DNA of 48,027 nt from Symploca sp. SIO2E9. GTDB lineage: Bacteria; Cyanobacteriota; Cyanobacteriia; Cyanobacteriales; Coleofasciculaceae. Below, one piece after another: positions 7,130 through 17,246 of this stretch. How positions within the stretch are numbered: position 1 is the first letter of the stretch; each line of letters opens with the position of its first letter. Under the pieces are notes generated by a model. The model worked only from the letters and a program-made list of their open reading frames with translations. It was not told where the DNA came from and did not search any database. The translations under genes were made by a program, and so were the position numbers. The DNA lies in the NCBI GenBank assembly GCA_010692645.1, contig JAAHGS010000041.1, positions 1 through 48,027 of the forward strand. Reading direction: 5' to 3'.

Positions 7130-9262
7130 ATGAAAGATCCACACCAACTCGGCAGATGCCCATTCGTTCCCCTCCTTTACTGGTTTGTTGTTGTCTTTTT
7201 TACGGTTATCCTTGGGTTTGCTGCTCCTGCTAGTGCTAGCACCCTACCAACCCGCATTTGGGATATCCCTGCTGTCGAATCTGACGCTTATACCACCCAG
7301 GTTTTACTTCCAGATTGGGGTCAGATTACCTTTAAGAATTTACCAGCTGCGAGTAGCAATGGTACCATTGAAAACTTGGGTCGAAGCTGGAAGGCAGGTC
7401 AAACCCCAGATCAATTTTTGCAACTGGGGGACATCAGTTCAGTTCTCAATGCCCAAATCCTTTCTGTTGGGGCAATTGAACAGTTACCTTTAGAGAGTAT
7501 AAACTTAGACAGCATCGCCCTTTCTAGCTTTCCTCTGGCGGGAGAGCAAATCGTCAGTCACTTGAGTGAGATTGTTCCTAATTTGGGTCAATTTAAGTTG
7601 GGCGACGTTGCCCCCTTATCAAGTCTCGCTTCCCAAATTCTCGGTAATGCAGAAATTCCTGATCTTGGCAGTATCTTCGAGCTGCCGATTGCCCAGGTAA
7701 TCTCTCAGTTCCCTGCCTTTGCTAAAGCTCGACTCAATTCTGTTGATCTAGAGCAGTTTGCCTTTACTGAGATTCCCAATCTAGAAAGCGTATCTTTAGA
7801 AAAATTCACTCTCTGGCAGGAGCAGCCCCTGACTACGATTCCCAACCTTAACAGTGTACCCCTGAGTAGCTTTCCCAAGCCAGTTGCTGAAGCTGGCAAC
7901 TTGGTCATGCGGATTGACATGATTTACACAGCAGCTGAAGGCAAGCGCCATAATACTGTTTCTGGTTCAGATGTTGAAGGCTTCGCTGTCGATTGCGAAA
8001 CCGATTGTGCCTACATTGAACTTGATAACTTAGAGAACACTGGTCGAAAGGTAAGGGCAGCCCTTGAGGGCAAGCAGTGGATTAGTGGTCGCTATCAACA
8101 AGTCCAGGGAGGGCACGGCTGTCTGGCTGGGGTAAATGGCGGCAAAGAGCCAACGGGCAGGCATCCCTTTGGCAGTCTTTTCAAGCTGGTGGTGGAAGAG
8201 CCGGACGAAACTACTGACGCAGTGAATACGGCTCTCTATTTCCGGTTTAGCAACCTCTGCGGTCACACGCCCTACTTTGTCGGTCCAATTCCCTTTTTCA
8301 GCTACAGAATTAATTCCCCGATATTCTTGGGTGCCCTCCATGAAGACCCAATCCCCTCGCTTCAGTCTGTTTCTGAACCAACGGAGGCAAAGCGGAACCC
8401 AGGTTCAACGCCAGCTGCCGTCAACTGTGAGCCGACTTCTGCCAACGAGCAGGTGCTTCCGGCTACCTATATGGAAGGGGTTGATGTGGCGCTTCTCGGA
8501 AGAGCGATCGCTGCTTTAGAAAGTGCTGGCAATGCAGGCTACCAAACAGTTGGCGCTTATGTTTGTGCTGATGGGGATAGCCACTGCGGTGTAGCCCTTG
8601 GCAAGTACCAATTGATGTCCTATCGCGATGATGTGAGGCAATCGATTCGTTCTGTCCCTGGTGGGGTCGAGTTGTTAGTTCGCATTGATCGGGGCTACCA
8701 ACCAACTCAAGCCGAAGTGTTTCAATACTTCCCCCCTGTCGCTCAGAATAACGTATTTCAAAACGCTCTGGCTAGGGATGTTGTTGCCACTCGCCAGCAA
8801 ATTGACCCCACTACCGATCAACCGTTTACGGGTACTCGCTTAGTTGAGCGCGTGGCGCAAAAGCATTTTGGCGGAGCAGCTTCTAAGGCAGATGCCAGCT
8901 ATTCTGATATCCACAATAGCTACTCTCTCAAGAGCTATGGGGAGCGAGTTCGTCAACTCTACAACAGCAGGCGGGGAGCTTTCTTGTCAGCGGACTCCTC
9001 TGGGAATAACTTTGCATCTGGCACCTGCATTCCGACTTCTGGTAGTTCAGACCAGAGCAGCACAGGAGATGTTAGTTCCATCCCAGCGGCTTCACCAAAT
9101 TCAATACTTGGGTTGAGTGAGCTGGTTCTCAAGGTTTTCTTGTCCTTGAGTTTGGTCAAAGTACCAAGTTGCTTAGGATGCAAGTTTAGGAAGTTGAAGT
9201 ACTCTGTATTACTGGGTTTGAGTGTTGGTGTGACGGCAGCATTTAGTTTGTTCGTTTTCTAG
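7130..9262 (+). CDS. Secreted lytic-transglycosylase-like protein of a conjugation system
   Basis: A 710-aa protein. Residues about 15-37 form a signal peptide/hydrophobic helix ending APASAS. Residues 40-260 are a Leu/Pro/Ser-rich repetitive region with recurring IPNL.SV.L..F units. A beta-rich domain with paired cysteines follows (about 270-400). A lysozyme-like segment (about 450-600) has ALESAG, with Glu464 as likely acid catalyst, and GKYQLMS, the pattern of transglycosylases that open peptidoglycan for type IV secretion. A hydrophobic helix ends the protein (about 690-710). It sits upstream of a lipoprotein and near a coupling protein. The enzyme call rests on the short motifs. Confidence 0.65.
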   Translation: MKDPHQLGRCPFVPLLYWFVVVFFTVILGFAAPASASTLPTRIWDIPAVESDAYTTQVLLPDWGQITFKNLPAASSNGTIENLGRSWKAGQTPDQFLQLGDISSVLNAQILSVGAIEQLPLESINLDSIALSSFPLAGEQIVSHLSEIVPNLGQFKLGDVAPLSSLASQILGNAEIPDLGSIFELPIAQVISQFPAFAKARLNSVDLEQFAFTEIPNLESVSLEKFTLWQEQPLTTIPNLNSVPLSSFPKPVAEAGNLVMRIDMIYTAAEGKRHNTVSGSDVEGFAVDCETDCAYIELDNLENTGRKVRAALEGKQWISGRYQQVQGGHGCLAGVNGGKEPTGRHPFGSLFKLVVEEPDETTDAVNTALYFRFSNLCGHTPYFVGPIPFFSYRINSPIFLGALHEDPIPSLQSVSEPTEAKRNPGSTPAAVNCEPTSANEQVLPATYMEGVDVALLGRAIAALESAGNAGYQTVGAYVCADGDSHCGVALGKYQLMSYRDDVRQSIRSVPGGVELLVRIDRGYQPTQAEVFQYFPPVAQNNVFQNALARDVVATRQQIDPTTDQPFTGTRLVERVAQKHFGGAASKADASYSDIHNSYSLKSYGERVRQLYNSRRGAFLSADSSGNNFASGTCIPTSGSSDQSSTGDVSSIPAASPNSILGLSELVLKVFLSLSLVKVPSCLGCKFRKLKYSVLLGLSVGVTAAFSLFVF

Positions 9263-9273
9263 AGGAAAACAAG

Positions 9274-9876
9274 ATGTCTCATTTGGTTAATTCTCAACCG
9301 CCTAGGTTGCTTAGTCTCCTTGCCTACTGGTTTCGGCTGGGTCTAGTCCTTTTCGTCGCTGTTTCAGCAATGCTGGGAGTTACAGGTTGCAGCCCTCCAA
9401 CAGTTGCTGCTGTTACTTGGCAAGACGCAACACGCTTGAGTGACCAACAGACCTTAAAACAAATTGTAGAGAGCCATACCAGTGATTCCCCCGAACCCAC
9501 TGAGTCGATAGTCAACCGTATGCGAGTTTGGGCAACCGAAGGCGAGTTAGGAATGCTCAAAATTTACAACTTCAACACTCCCCATCTTTGTGGTTCACTG
9601 GGATGTCTTTACACTGGCTATTTAGAGCCAGCAGGAACAGATAGTCCCGGTTTTGGTCAGGAGGTTTTCACTGCCTACTTAGACCCCAACTTGGAGCCTG
9701 ATATTCCTCTATTCCAAGCAAAGCCGGAGGATAGAGCCGGATTGGATCGGGGTTTGCCTTGCTTGCTGATGAATCAGTTAGAAGGCGGTGGCAACCGAAT
9801 CCGCCAGATTGAGTATTGCTTCAATGGTCGCTCCTACCAACTTGCTGAAGATCGCTTGTTTTCAGGGCAAACCTGA
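9274..9876 (+). CDS. Putative lipoprotein
   Basis: A 200-aa protein with a hydrophobic N-terminal segment (about 20-38) ending in the lipobox LGVTGC, so Cys39 is the likely lipidated residue after cleavage by signal peptidase II. The mature part has conserved-looking cysteines but no family I recognise. It starts 11 bp after the transglycosylase-like gene and is probably in its operon, which suggests a place in the envelope part of a DNA-transfer apparatus. Confidence 0.6.
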   Translation: MSHLVNSQPPRLLSLLAYWFRLGLVLFVAVSAMLGVTGCSPPTVAAVTWQDATRLSDQQTLKQIVESHTSDSPEPTESIVNRMRVWATEGELGMLKIYNFNTPHLCGSLGCLYTGYLEPAGTDSPGFGQEVFTAYLDPNLEPDIPLFQAKPEDRAGLDRGLPCLLMNQLEGGGNRIRQIEYCFNGRSYQLAEDRLFSGQT

Positions 9877-9902
9877 AAATTAGACTTCGTATGAAATGAG
9901 TT

Positions 9903-10940
9903 CTATAAGTCTTTGTCAAAGTCCTCGAATTCTTCGAGTTCTGAATCAGTTCCAAACTCATCGAGTTCATCTAGTTCCTCGTCCAGCTCTTCTTCAACCT
10001 GGGTAATTTTGCGGAGTTGTTTACCATTTTTCTGAGGAGGTAAGGCACTGACTTCCGGTTCAGCATCAGCAGCTAAAGCTGGTAATTGCGACTCTCCAGC
10101 TTCGATAAACCCAGCGATGTTATCGTGGAATCCCCAAATCTGCTGTTTCTTCTTGGGCTGTCCCAGGAATAGTTTAGACAGATTCGCGCTAGTTGGCTTA
10201 GTAAGCTTATAGGTTTTGCAGCAGTAAGATTTGTTTTTGCCTTCCCCTTCTCGAATAGCTTTGAATTCGATGTTGAGAACCCCTAAAGAGCGCCATTTAT
10301 CGTTTTTACCGCTGTACTCCACTTCTAGTCCTTGCTGTTTGCAGTAGTCATAGAATACCTTTTCTAAGGTGCGGTAAAATTCCTCACGGGTACTTTTGAA
10401 AGACCACAGAGATACATTCTTGAAACGGACAACAATTGGAACTTTATGGAGGGGTTTATTTTTAGTATCTAAAAAGATGAGTGCGTGTTCAGAACAAACA
10501 TCCATAGTTTTCTTATTGAGACTATCCCGGTAGTCGTCATAAAGACCGATAAAATTACCCGCTTGTTCGCCGTTTTCTTCGCTGGGTTTATAGCGAATAT
10601 ATTCTGGTAAAAATGCCAAAACCAGCATCCGAGTTTTCTCAATCAGTAATCCTGTGATTTCCTTTGTTAGTTCAACAGTAGTTAACTGTTCTTCCCGTGG
10701 AATTTCCAGCCATTCAGCTTTGATGAACTGGTCAGTGGGAATGAAGATACCTGCGGGTTGATCGTTGATAATAATTCCATAGGGCAGAGAAGGTTTGCGC
10801 ACTTGGTTGTACTTGACATCTAACAATTCTGAGTCAATTTCATAGACCTCTGTAGCCTCATTATTATCCTGGCTAGCATAGGATTTGTTAGACATTTTAG
10901 TTTTAGATTTGACCATTTTTATCTTGGTTATCATTGCCAT
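9903..10940 (-). CDS. Acidic-tailed plasmid protein (DUF5895-like, tentative)
   Basis: A 345-aa protein with a folded region of about 280 residues and a C-terminal tail (about 313-345) rich in Asp and Glu and ending in DFDKDL. The middle contains a Cys pair (SYCCKTYKL). The layout, a globular nucleic-acid-binding-sized domain plus an acidic tail with hydrophobic residues at the very end, is that of single-stranded-DNA-binding proteins, whose tails recruit replication partners. I recall similar cyanobacterial plasmid proteins filed as DUF5895, but this is not verified. The first Met codons are crowded (positions 1, 3, 9 and 16), so the exact start is uncertain. It is divergent from the coupling-protein gene. 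Confidence 0.6.
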   Translation of the reverse strand: MAMITKIKMVKSKTKMSNKSYASQDNNEATEVYEIDSELLDVKYNQVRKPSLPYGIIINDQPAGIFIPTDQFIKAEWLEIPREEQLTTVELTKEITGLLIEKTRMLVLAFLPEYIRYKPSEENGEQAGNFIGLYDDYRDSLNKKTMDVCSEHALIFLDTKNKPLHKVPIVVRFKNVSLWSFKSTREEFYRTLEKVFYDYCKQQGLEVEYSGKNDKWRSLGVLNIEFKAIREGEGKNKSYCCKTYKLTKPTSANLSKLFLGQPKKKQQIWGFHDNIAGFIEAGESQLPALAADAEPEVSALPPQKNGKQLRKITQVEEELDEELDELDEFGTDSELEEFEDFDKDL

Positions 10941-11134
10941 TACTTGAGGCGCTAGCCTCTATAAAAATTCAATAATAGGCAAGATTTATGGAGCAAGAGG
11001 AGATTTTATTCGTTTAATAAAAACTAATCAATTACTCTTTTATTGACAACTAATTTATATTTTAAAGCATAAAAAATACTTTAAGAATTCATTTTTAATT
11101 CCTTGCATTCAATTTAGTTTGCTACTAAAATACA

Positions 11135-13057
11135 ATGAAAATTTCACAAACGATTTTAATTCAGACGCAGCCAACTTCGAGTAAACGTCCAACTGGAATT
11201 GACATTGGTGGTTTATTGGGTCAATTTTTGAATCCAGAAGGTTTAACCATGTTTGGAATTTTTTTAGGTTTACTTATCGCTGCTAAATTTGCAGGCAACG
11301 GCAAAGGTAAGCTAACTTCTGGGCGTTTTGCTGGTTCCCTTGAGAAACTGAATGCAACTAGCATGGCCCTCCAGCAAATGAAACAGAAAAAACGCCAGCC
11401 TGTTACGCTGTGGAGTGGCACGCCAAAGTATTGGTTTGGGGGTCGCTGGAAAGGGTTGAGTGCGAGATTACAAGCGATGCTAGGAGCATCTCCCAGCGTT
11501 TGGTTCCCGCATGCTGAACGGGGGACACTGGTCATTGGCGCACCGGGTTCAGGCAAGACCTTTAGCGTCATCGATAGAATGATTGAAAGTGCTTTTGGGC
11601 AAGGGTTTTCGCTAATTTGCTATGACAAGAAGGGCGACCAAATGAAGCTGCATGCGCCTCTGGCAGTGCGTTACGGTTACAATGTCCAAGTCTTTGCCCC
11701 TGGCGAACCCTACAGCGGGGTTATTAATCCTCTGGACTTGATGAGAGATGCCCAGGATACTGTCATGGCTGGGGAAATTGGGCAGGTGATTGCTCGCAAT
11801 AGCAGTTTTGGTAATGGCAAGGGGAACGAGTTCTTTGAAAAAGCTGGTGAAATGATGGCTAAGGGTTTGGTGCAGCTGGCTAAAGGCAGTGACTATCCGG
11901 ATTTGGCAATGGTTTATGCTATCATCCAATTGCCTAATTTGGTCAAGCGGATTGAACATGCTGTGCATCGCCCTGACGGTCATCCCCTGAAAATGGATCG
12001 CTGGATTGCTTCAAGCTTTTCCCAATTATTATCCTCGAAGGATGCGGAAAAAACAGTGGCAGGCATCAAAGCGACTGCCGAGGCTACCTACTCGGCATTC
12101 ATTCAAAAGGACTTGCTGCGGGCTTTTATCGGACGCAGTACAATCCCGCTGCGCTTAGAGGGGAAGCAGGCGATTTTCTTCAAATTGGATGACGAACGGC
12201 GGGCGGTTCTCGGACCCCTGCTAGCATCAGCAATCCATTTATGCGTTGTTGCTAATTTGTCACGACCTCGGAGTAGTCCTTTTGTCTACTCACTAGACGA
12301 ATTTCCCTCCCTCAAGCTAGAGCGGATTGTCAATTGGGTTAATGAGTACCGCAGCAATGGCGGCGTGCCAATTGTTGGCATTCAAAGTTTGAATCAGTTG
12401 TATGATGCCTACGGCGACAAACGAGGGGCTGCGATTGCCTCGGCTTTATCAACCCACGTGCTGTTTAATCCAGGAGATTACGATACTGCTGAGAAGTACT
12501 CCAAGCGTTATGGCGAGACTGAAGTCATGCTCAGAAATCGCTCTACGGGTAATTCTATGGGTCAGCAGTCCACTCGGTCGATCAATTGGAGTGAGCAAAT
12601 TCAAAAAAAACCATTGATTGGTGCTGACGAGATTATGAGGTTTCCCCAAGGCAAGTGCGTGATTACTTCTCCCGCTTATAGCTCTGGAAGTGAAGCTTTA
12701 TTTCCCTATGCGCTGAAAATTCCAGTTCCCAAGCAGGATATCAAACGGCAACAGGAGAGTATTGCTCTTTGGGATAGTCAGATTAGACCCCAATTAGAGC
12801 AGCGAGTTCGGTTCCATGCTCTTGACAGGAATGCTGGTCGGGAAATCAATATTGATCAGGAGTTGGAACAGCGGATTAAAGCGGCGTTTAAACTGCTACC
12901 CCACCCGGATGAGCCAGACGAACCGGTAACGGCTTCTCCCCCTCAGCCACCTCAAAATAAAATCTCTACTTGTGCAGATGCCATTAATACTCAAGCCATC
13001 TATCATTATCGTGAGCGTTTGGCTAGCGCCAAGCTGGGACACTTGGGAAAAATTTAA
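11135..13057 (+). CDS. VirD4/TraG-type conjugative coupling protein
   Basis: A 640-aa ATPase of the type IV secretion coupling family. A transmembrane helix lies at about 35-53. Walker A is GAPGSGKT near 135-142, the Walker B region is FVYSLDEFPSL near 384-394, and conserved motifs around GIQSLNQL and HVLFNPGD follow. Such proteins bring DNA and relaxase to the transfer channel at the inner membrane. Only one clear N-terminal helix is visible, and the C-terminal tail (about 590-640) is Pro-rich. No relaxase is seen in this window. The 194-bp AT-rich gap upstream should hold divergent promoters. Confidence 0.85.
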   Translation: MKISQTILIQTQPTSSKRPTGIDIGGLLGQFLNPEGLTMFGIFLGLLIAAKFAGNGKGKLTSGRFAGSLEKLNATSMALQQMKQKKRQPVTLWSGTPKYWFGGRWKGLSARLQAMLGASPSVWFPHAERGTLVIGAPGSGKTFSVIDRMIESAFGQGFSLICYDKKGDQMKLHAPLAVRYGYNVQVFAPGEPYSGVINPLDLMRDAQDTVMAGEIGQVIARNSSFGNGKGNEFFEKAGEMMAKGLVQLAKGSDYPDLAMVYAIIQLPNLVKRIEHAVHRPDGHPLKMDRWIASSFSQLLSSKDAEKTVAGIKATAEATYSAFIQKDLLRAFIGRSTIPLRLEGKQAIFFKLDDERRAVLGPLLASAIHLCVVANLSRPRSSPFVYSLDEFPSLKLERIVNWVNEYRSNGGVPIVGIQSLNQLYDAYGDKRGAAIASALSTHVLFNPGDYDTAEKYSKRYGETEVMLRNRSTGNSMGQQSTRSINWSEQIQKKPLIGADEIMRFPQGKCVITSPAYSSGSEALFPYALKIPVPKQDIKRQQESIALWDSQIRPQLEQRVRFHALDRNAGREINIDQELEQRIKAAFKLLPHPDEPDEPVTASPPQPPQNKISTCADAINTQAIYHYRERLASAKLGHLGKI

Positions 13058-13080
13058 TGTTGTGAAATGAGCAGTGGGTT

Positions 13081-14988
13081 ATGAACAGCTCAAATCCAGA
13101 TTTAGAGGTTGAAAGACAGCGTCTGCAACAGGAAATTAGACTTTTTAAGCAGAAAGAAGAGGCATTGCGAGAGAGTGAATCTCGTTGTCGCGACTTGTTT
13201 TATTCAGTGCCGATTGGTATTGCGGAAATGTCCCTTGAGGGTGAGTTTCTGGATGTAAACCCAGCATTTTGTGAACTTGTTGGTTACAGCCGTCAAGAGT
13301 TGATAAAACTTGGGTGTAAAGCCATTACTTATCAGAAGAATCAAGCAGCCAGTTGGGAGTATTTTCAGGGATTAATTCGAGGAGAATTCGACCGCTACTG
13401 CCAGGAGAAATGCTATGTCCACAAAGATGGTCATTTAGTGTATGCAATTGTTAATGCTTACCTGCGGCGAGACATTGATGGTAATCCGCTGTCAGTGGTT
13501 AGTCAAATGCTGGATATTACGGAACACAAGCAGGCAGAGTCAGCCTTGCAGCAAGCGAAAGAGGCAGCCGAGGCAGCTAATTTAGCCAAGAGTCAGTTTT
13601 TGGCAAACATGAGTCACGAATTGCGGACTCCTCTCAATACGATTTTAGGATTTACTCAATTAATAGCTAGGACGGAAAACCTGGATCACCAACAAAAGGA
13701 ATATTTAAAAATCATCAATCGGAGCGGCGAGCATTTACTGGTGTTGATTAATGACATTCTCCAAATGTCCAAAATTGAAGCAGGTAAGGAGATGTTAGTA
13801 GAAAGCAGTTTTGACTTGTATGTCCTACTCAATTCAATGGAAGAGATGTGGCGCTTAAAGGCAAAATCTAAGGGTTTAGCATTAAATATTGAGTGGGCAG
13901 CAGAGGTTCCTCAGTACATACATACTGATGAGAGTAAATTGCGTCAGATTTTGATTAACCTGCTGGGAAATGCCATCAAATTTACGACTGAGGGCAGTGT
14001 CACGCTGCGAGTTAATCGCTCTCAAGAACCAACGAATTCTGAGCAAAGAAAAGTGAAAATCCATTTGGAAGTAGAAGACACGGGTATGGGCATTGCTTCC
14101 GAAGAAATTGATAATTTGTTTGAGGCTTTTGTGCAAACAGAAACTGGGCGTAAATCTCAGCAAGGTACTGGTCTCGGACTACCCATTAGTCATAATTTTG
14201 TCCAATTGATGGGGGGCAATCTTTCTGTTGAAAGTGCGGTGGGTAAAGGAAGTTGTTTTGCCTTTGACGTGTTAGTGTGCCCCCTAGCATCGATTGACCA
14301 AAATCCTCAAGCTCATCGTCAGGTTCTTTCGCTTGCCCTAGGACAACCCCAGTATCGAATTGTGGTGGTTGAAGATGTTATGGAGAATCGTCTACTGCTG
14401 ACCCAGCTGTTGACAAGAGTAGGCTTTGATGTGAGATCTGCAAGGAATGGTCAAGAAGCAGTAGCGCTGTGGCAAATTTGGAGTCCCCATCTAATCTGGA
14501 TGGATATTCGCATGCCGGTGATGGATGGTTATCAGGCAACTAGCATGATTCGCAAGCTAGAGTCAGGGAATAACTCGACTGTGATTATTGCTCTGACTGC
14601 TAGTGCCTTTTCTAACAAGCGAGAAAGGGTTATCAAGGCAGGCTTTGACGATTTTGTTGCCAAACCTTTCAGCGAAGACATAATTTTTGAGAAAATGGCT
14701 CAATCGCTTGGAGTTCGTTATCTCTACAAGGAATCTGACTCAAACCCCAATCTTTCCTTTGATGTATCCAAGACAATGTTATCCCCGGAAGTATTTGATG
14801 GGTTGCCTAAGCCACTGTTAGCTGAACTTGAGCAAGCAGCAGCGATGGGAGACACAAATCTGATTCGGCAGATTATCACCAAACTTCCACAATCTCATGC
14901 AAAATTAGCCACTTTTTTAAAAAAAATAGTTGATAATTTTCGCTTAGATACTATTAGCGATTCTCTGGAAATGAGGCTTATATCGTAA
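13081..14988 (+). CDS. Hybrid sensor histidine kinase (PAS-HisKA-HATPase-REC)
   Basis: A 635-aa cytoplasmic protein with no membrane segment. A coiled N-terminus (1-32) is followed by a PAS domain (about 35-150). HisKA carries NMSHELRTPL, with His179 as the phosphorylated residue. The HATPase domain (about 285-395) has its N box LLGNAIKF and the GTGLGLPIS motif. A receiver domain (about 423-545) carries phospho-acceptor Asp475 in WMDIRMPVMDG. A short C-terminal tail could be a reduced phosphotransfer remnant. It starts 23 bp after the coupling protein and ends 1 bp before the next kinase, so the three may share a transcript. Confidence 0.9.
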   Translation: MNSSNPDLEVERQRLQQEIRLFKQKEEALRESESRCRDLFYSVPIGIAEMSLEGEFLDVNPAFCELVGYSRQELIKLGCKAITYQKNQAASWEYFQGLIRGEFDRYCQEKCYVHKDGHLVYAIVNAYLRRDIDGNPLSVVSQMLDITEHKQAESALQQAKEAAEAANLAKSQFLANMSHELRTPLNTILGFTQLIARTENLDHQQKEYLKIINRSGEHLLVLINDILQMSKIEAGKEMLVESSFDLYVLLNSMEEMWRLKAKSKGLALNIEWAAEVPQYIHTDESKLRQILINLLGNAIKFTTEGSVTLRVNRSQEPTNSEQRKVKIHLEVEDTGMGIASEEIDNLFEAFVQTETGRKSQQGTGLGLPISHNFVQLMGGNLSVESAVGKGSCFAFDVLVCPLASIDQNPQAHRQVLSLALGQPQYRIVVVEDVMENRLLLTQLLTRVGFDVRSARNGQEAVALWQIWSPHLIWMDIRMPVMDGYQATSMIRKLESGNNSTVIIALTASAFSNKRERVIKAGFDDFVAKPFSEDIIFEKMAQSLGVRYLYKESDSNPNLSFDVSKTMLSPEVFDGLPKPLLAELEQAAAMGDTNLIRQIITKLPQSHAKLATFLKKIVDNFRLDTISDSLEMRLIS

Positions 14989-14989
14989 T

Positions 14990-16153
14990 ATGAATGCAGA
15001 TATTTTAATTGTTGATGACATGCCAGACAATCTCCGTCTTTTGTCGTCGATGTTGACAGACAATGGATATCGAGTTAGGAATGCTATTAATGGAAAACGA
15101 ACATTCATAGCTGTCCAGAGGCAAGTACCAGATTTAATTTTATTGGACATCAAAATGCCAGATATGGATGGTTATGAAGTCTGTCATCGCCTTAAAGCTT
15201 CAGAAGTAACTCGCAATGTTCCTATTATTTTTATTAGCGCTTTAGATGATGTATTTGATAAAGTTAAAGCTTTTGAAGTGGGGGGAGTTGACTATATCAC
15301 TAAACCCTTTCAAGCCTTTGAAGTGATGGCAAGAGTTGGCTCTCAACTTGAAATTAGCTACCTGCAACAGCAATTGACAAAACAAAATCAATGCTTAGCC
15401 GAGAAAAATAAGCAATTGAGCCAAGAAATTACTGAAAGGGAAAAGGCAGAATCAGGACTGCGGGTTTTGTTGCACGCTGTTTCCCATGATTTACGAAATC
15501 CGGTTACAGGTCTATCTTTGAGTTTGCAGAGTTTTCTGAGTGAGGAGCAACCCAAAGCTGTAATTGATAAGCCAACATTGAAGAGAATGGTACAGAGTTG
15601 TGCTCGTCAGCTCAAGTTGATTAACTCTCTGGTGGAGGTAAGTCAAGGACAGGTGTGGGGTGTATCTCTTGATTGCCAGTTAACTTCTCTTCATACCTTA
15701 ACAAGTGACCTACTCGCAGAGTGGGAGCCGATACTGGTTAAGCATCAAGTCCTACTTCAACATCAAGTTTCGCCAAATTTACCTTTAGTCAGTGTCGATG
15801 CAGGCAAACTTTGGCGAGTATTTGAAAATTTAATTGCCAATGCTCTCAAATACAACCCCCTTGGATTTACCCTTACGCTGGCTGCTACTAATGAGGGAGA
15901 CTGTATTTACTGCCGGGTTGCTGATGATGGGGTAGGAATTCCTGCTGAGCAATGTCAAGGTTTATTCGACCTTTATACCAGGGGAACTAGTGTTAAGTAC
16001 AGTGTGGGATTGGGATTAGGACTTTATTTGTGTCGGCAGATTATTAACGCTCACGGCGGACAGATTGGTATGGAAAGCAAGTTAGGGAAGGGAACTGCGT
16101 TTTGGTTTACTTTGCCTTTAAAGGAGGACTGTAACACTCGCATTTACAGCTAG
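14990..16153 (+). CDS. Response-regulator/histidine kinase (REC-HisKA-HATPase)
   Basis: A 387-aa protein. The N-terminal receiver domain has Asp53 in LILLDIKMPDMDG and the KPF lysine near 106. A coiled linker (about 120-155) follows. HisKA is the HAVSHDLRNPV type with His166. The HATPase domain has an N box (ENLIANALKYN) and G boxes (VADDGVGIP, GLGLGLYL). It is placed 1 bp after the hybrid kinase and converges on the NarL-type regulator. The arrangement suggests a phosphorelay from the first kinase through this protein to a DNA-binding regulator. Confidence 0.9.
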   Translation: MNADILIVDDMPDNLRLLSSMLTDNGYRVRNAINGKRTFIAVQRQVPDLILLDIKMPDMDGYEVCHRLKASEVTRNVPIIFISALDDVFDKVKAFEVGGVDYITKPFQAFEVMARVGSQLEISYLQQQLTKQNQCLAEKNKQLSQEITEREKAESGLRVLLHAVSHDLRNPVTGLSLSLQSFLSEEQPKAVIDKPTLKRMVQSCARQLKLINSLVEVSQGQVWGVSLDCQLTSLHTLTSDLLAEWEPILVKHQVLLQHQVSPNLPLVSVDAGKLWRVFENLIANALKYNPLGFTLTLAATNEGDCIYCRVADDGVGIPAEQCQGLFDLYTRGTSVKYSVGLGLGLYLCRQIINAHGGQIGMESKLGKGTAFWFTLPLKEDCNTRIYS

Positions 16154-16155
16154 TT

Positions 16156-16821
16156 CTAAACCAGTCCTAACTTTAAAGCTTTTACAGCCGCCTTAACCCG
16201 GTCGCTAACTGACATTTTCAAAAGAATTCTACGAACGTGACCCTTAACTGTATTTGGGCTAAGGTGCAGTGCTTCACCGATTTGGGCATTACTTTTACCT
16301 TCTGCTAAAAGTCTGAGAACTTGTATTTCCCGTTCCGAAAATCCAAAGTCTTCACTGTTATTAGCATCGTTTTTAGTAGGGATTTGTGTTTTTTGCACAA
16401 CATTCTTGACAACATAATCAGCAATTCTGGCATCTAGGTAAATAGAGCCTTCAGCCACAGTGGTAATGGCAGCACATAGTTGAGCAATGCTAGTTCCTTT
16501 CACACAGTAAGCATCAGCACCACTGGAGATAGCAGCTAACACCTTATCTTCGTCTACATAGTAAGTAAGGATCAAAATGCGAACTTCAGGCAGTGCAGCT
16601 TTGATTCTTTGCGTCGCCTCAATGCCATCCAGACCAGGCAAGCCGATATCCATCAAAACGATATCAGGTTTCATTTTTAGAGCAATCTCTACCGCTAGAT
16701 TACCATCCTCTACCTGTCCGGCAATAGTGATTTCTTTGGTACTCAGGATTCGAGATAACCCGATTTGCATCATGGGATCATCTTCGACAATCAGAATGCT
16801 AAGGCTTTGATTGGCATTCAT
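16156..16821 (-). CDS. NarL/LuxR-family response regulator
   Basis: A 221-aa protein. The receiver domain has the acidic pocket EDD (13-15) and phospho-acceptor Asp58 in VLMDIGLPGLDG. A GerE/LuxR helix-turn-helix (about 153-215) contains SEREIQVLRLLAEGKSNAQI and HLSPNTVKGHV. It converges on the kinase gene at 16153 with a 2-bp gap. It is closely similar to the regulator at 24703-25386, so the two are paralogues. It is the likely output partner of the adjacent kinases. Confidence 0.9.
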   Translation of the reverse strand: MNANQSLSILIVEDDPMMQIGLSRILSTKEITIAGQVEDGNLAVEIALKMKPDIVLMDIGLPGLDGIEATQRIKAALPEVRILILTYYVDEDKVLAAISSGADAYCVKGTSIAQLCAAITTVAEGSIYLDARIADYVVKNVVQKTQIPTKNDANNSEDFGFSEREIQVLRLLAEGKSNAQIGEALHLSPNTVKGHVRRILLKMSVSDRVKAAVKALKLGLV

Positions 16822-17172
16822 AGGGCGTTTGCTCCTTGCAGCTTAAAGGCTGTTTCTAAAGAAATGTAAAGGGCGCAAAACTTGGTAATATTTTCCTTGA
16901 AAGAATGATTTGTCTGATGTTGAAACAACTCCTAGCTTCTCAATTTAATCCTTAACAAGTGTTTACAAACAGTCTCTTAGCATGAGAAGTTTCCACAAAA
17001 TAAATTCTTTAAGGTATTTAAACTAATCCAGCTGAGCCGCTAAATTTCCGGAGGCTCATCTGTTGGGAGTTGCTTTACCGCTTATTAAAACTGCAACCCA
17101 TGCTCTCATATCCAATAGCTTGGCGTACTTTATGGACGAAAATTTAATTAAATAAGGGTAAGTATTTATTCT

Positions 17173-17210
17173 CTAACTAAAGTTATAAATCCTTCCCTGA
17201 CTTTAGTTAG
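17173..17210. promoter_or_regulatory. Inverted repeat in the 16822-17246 gap
   Basis: Perfect 11-bp arms CTAACTAAAGT (17173-17183) and ACTTTAGTTAG (17200-17210) surround a 16-nt loop. No T-run follows on either strand, so it is more likely an operator or the end of a lost element than a terminator. Nothing else is recognised in the 425 bp upstream of the NarL-type gene apart from its presumed promoter. Confidence 0.4.
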
Positions 17211-17246
17211 AAAAGAGAGTAAAGATTACAAGTCGCGCAAATTTGT

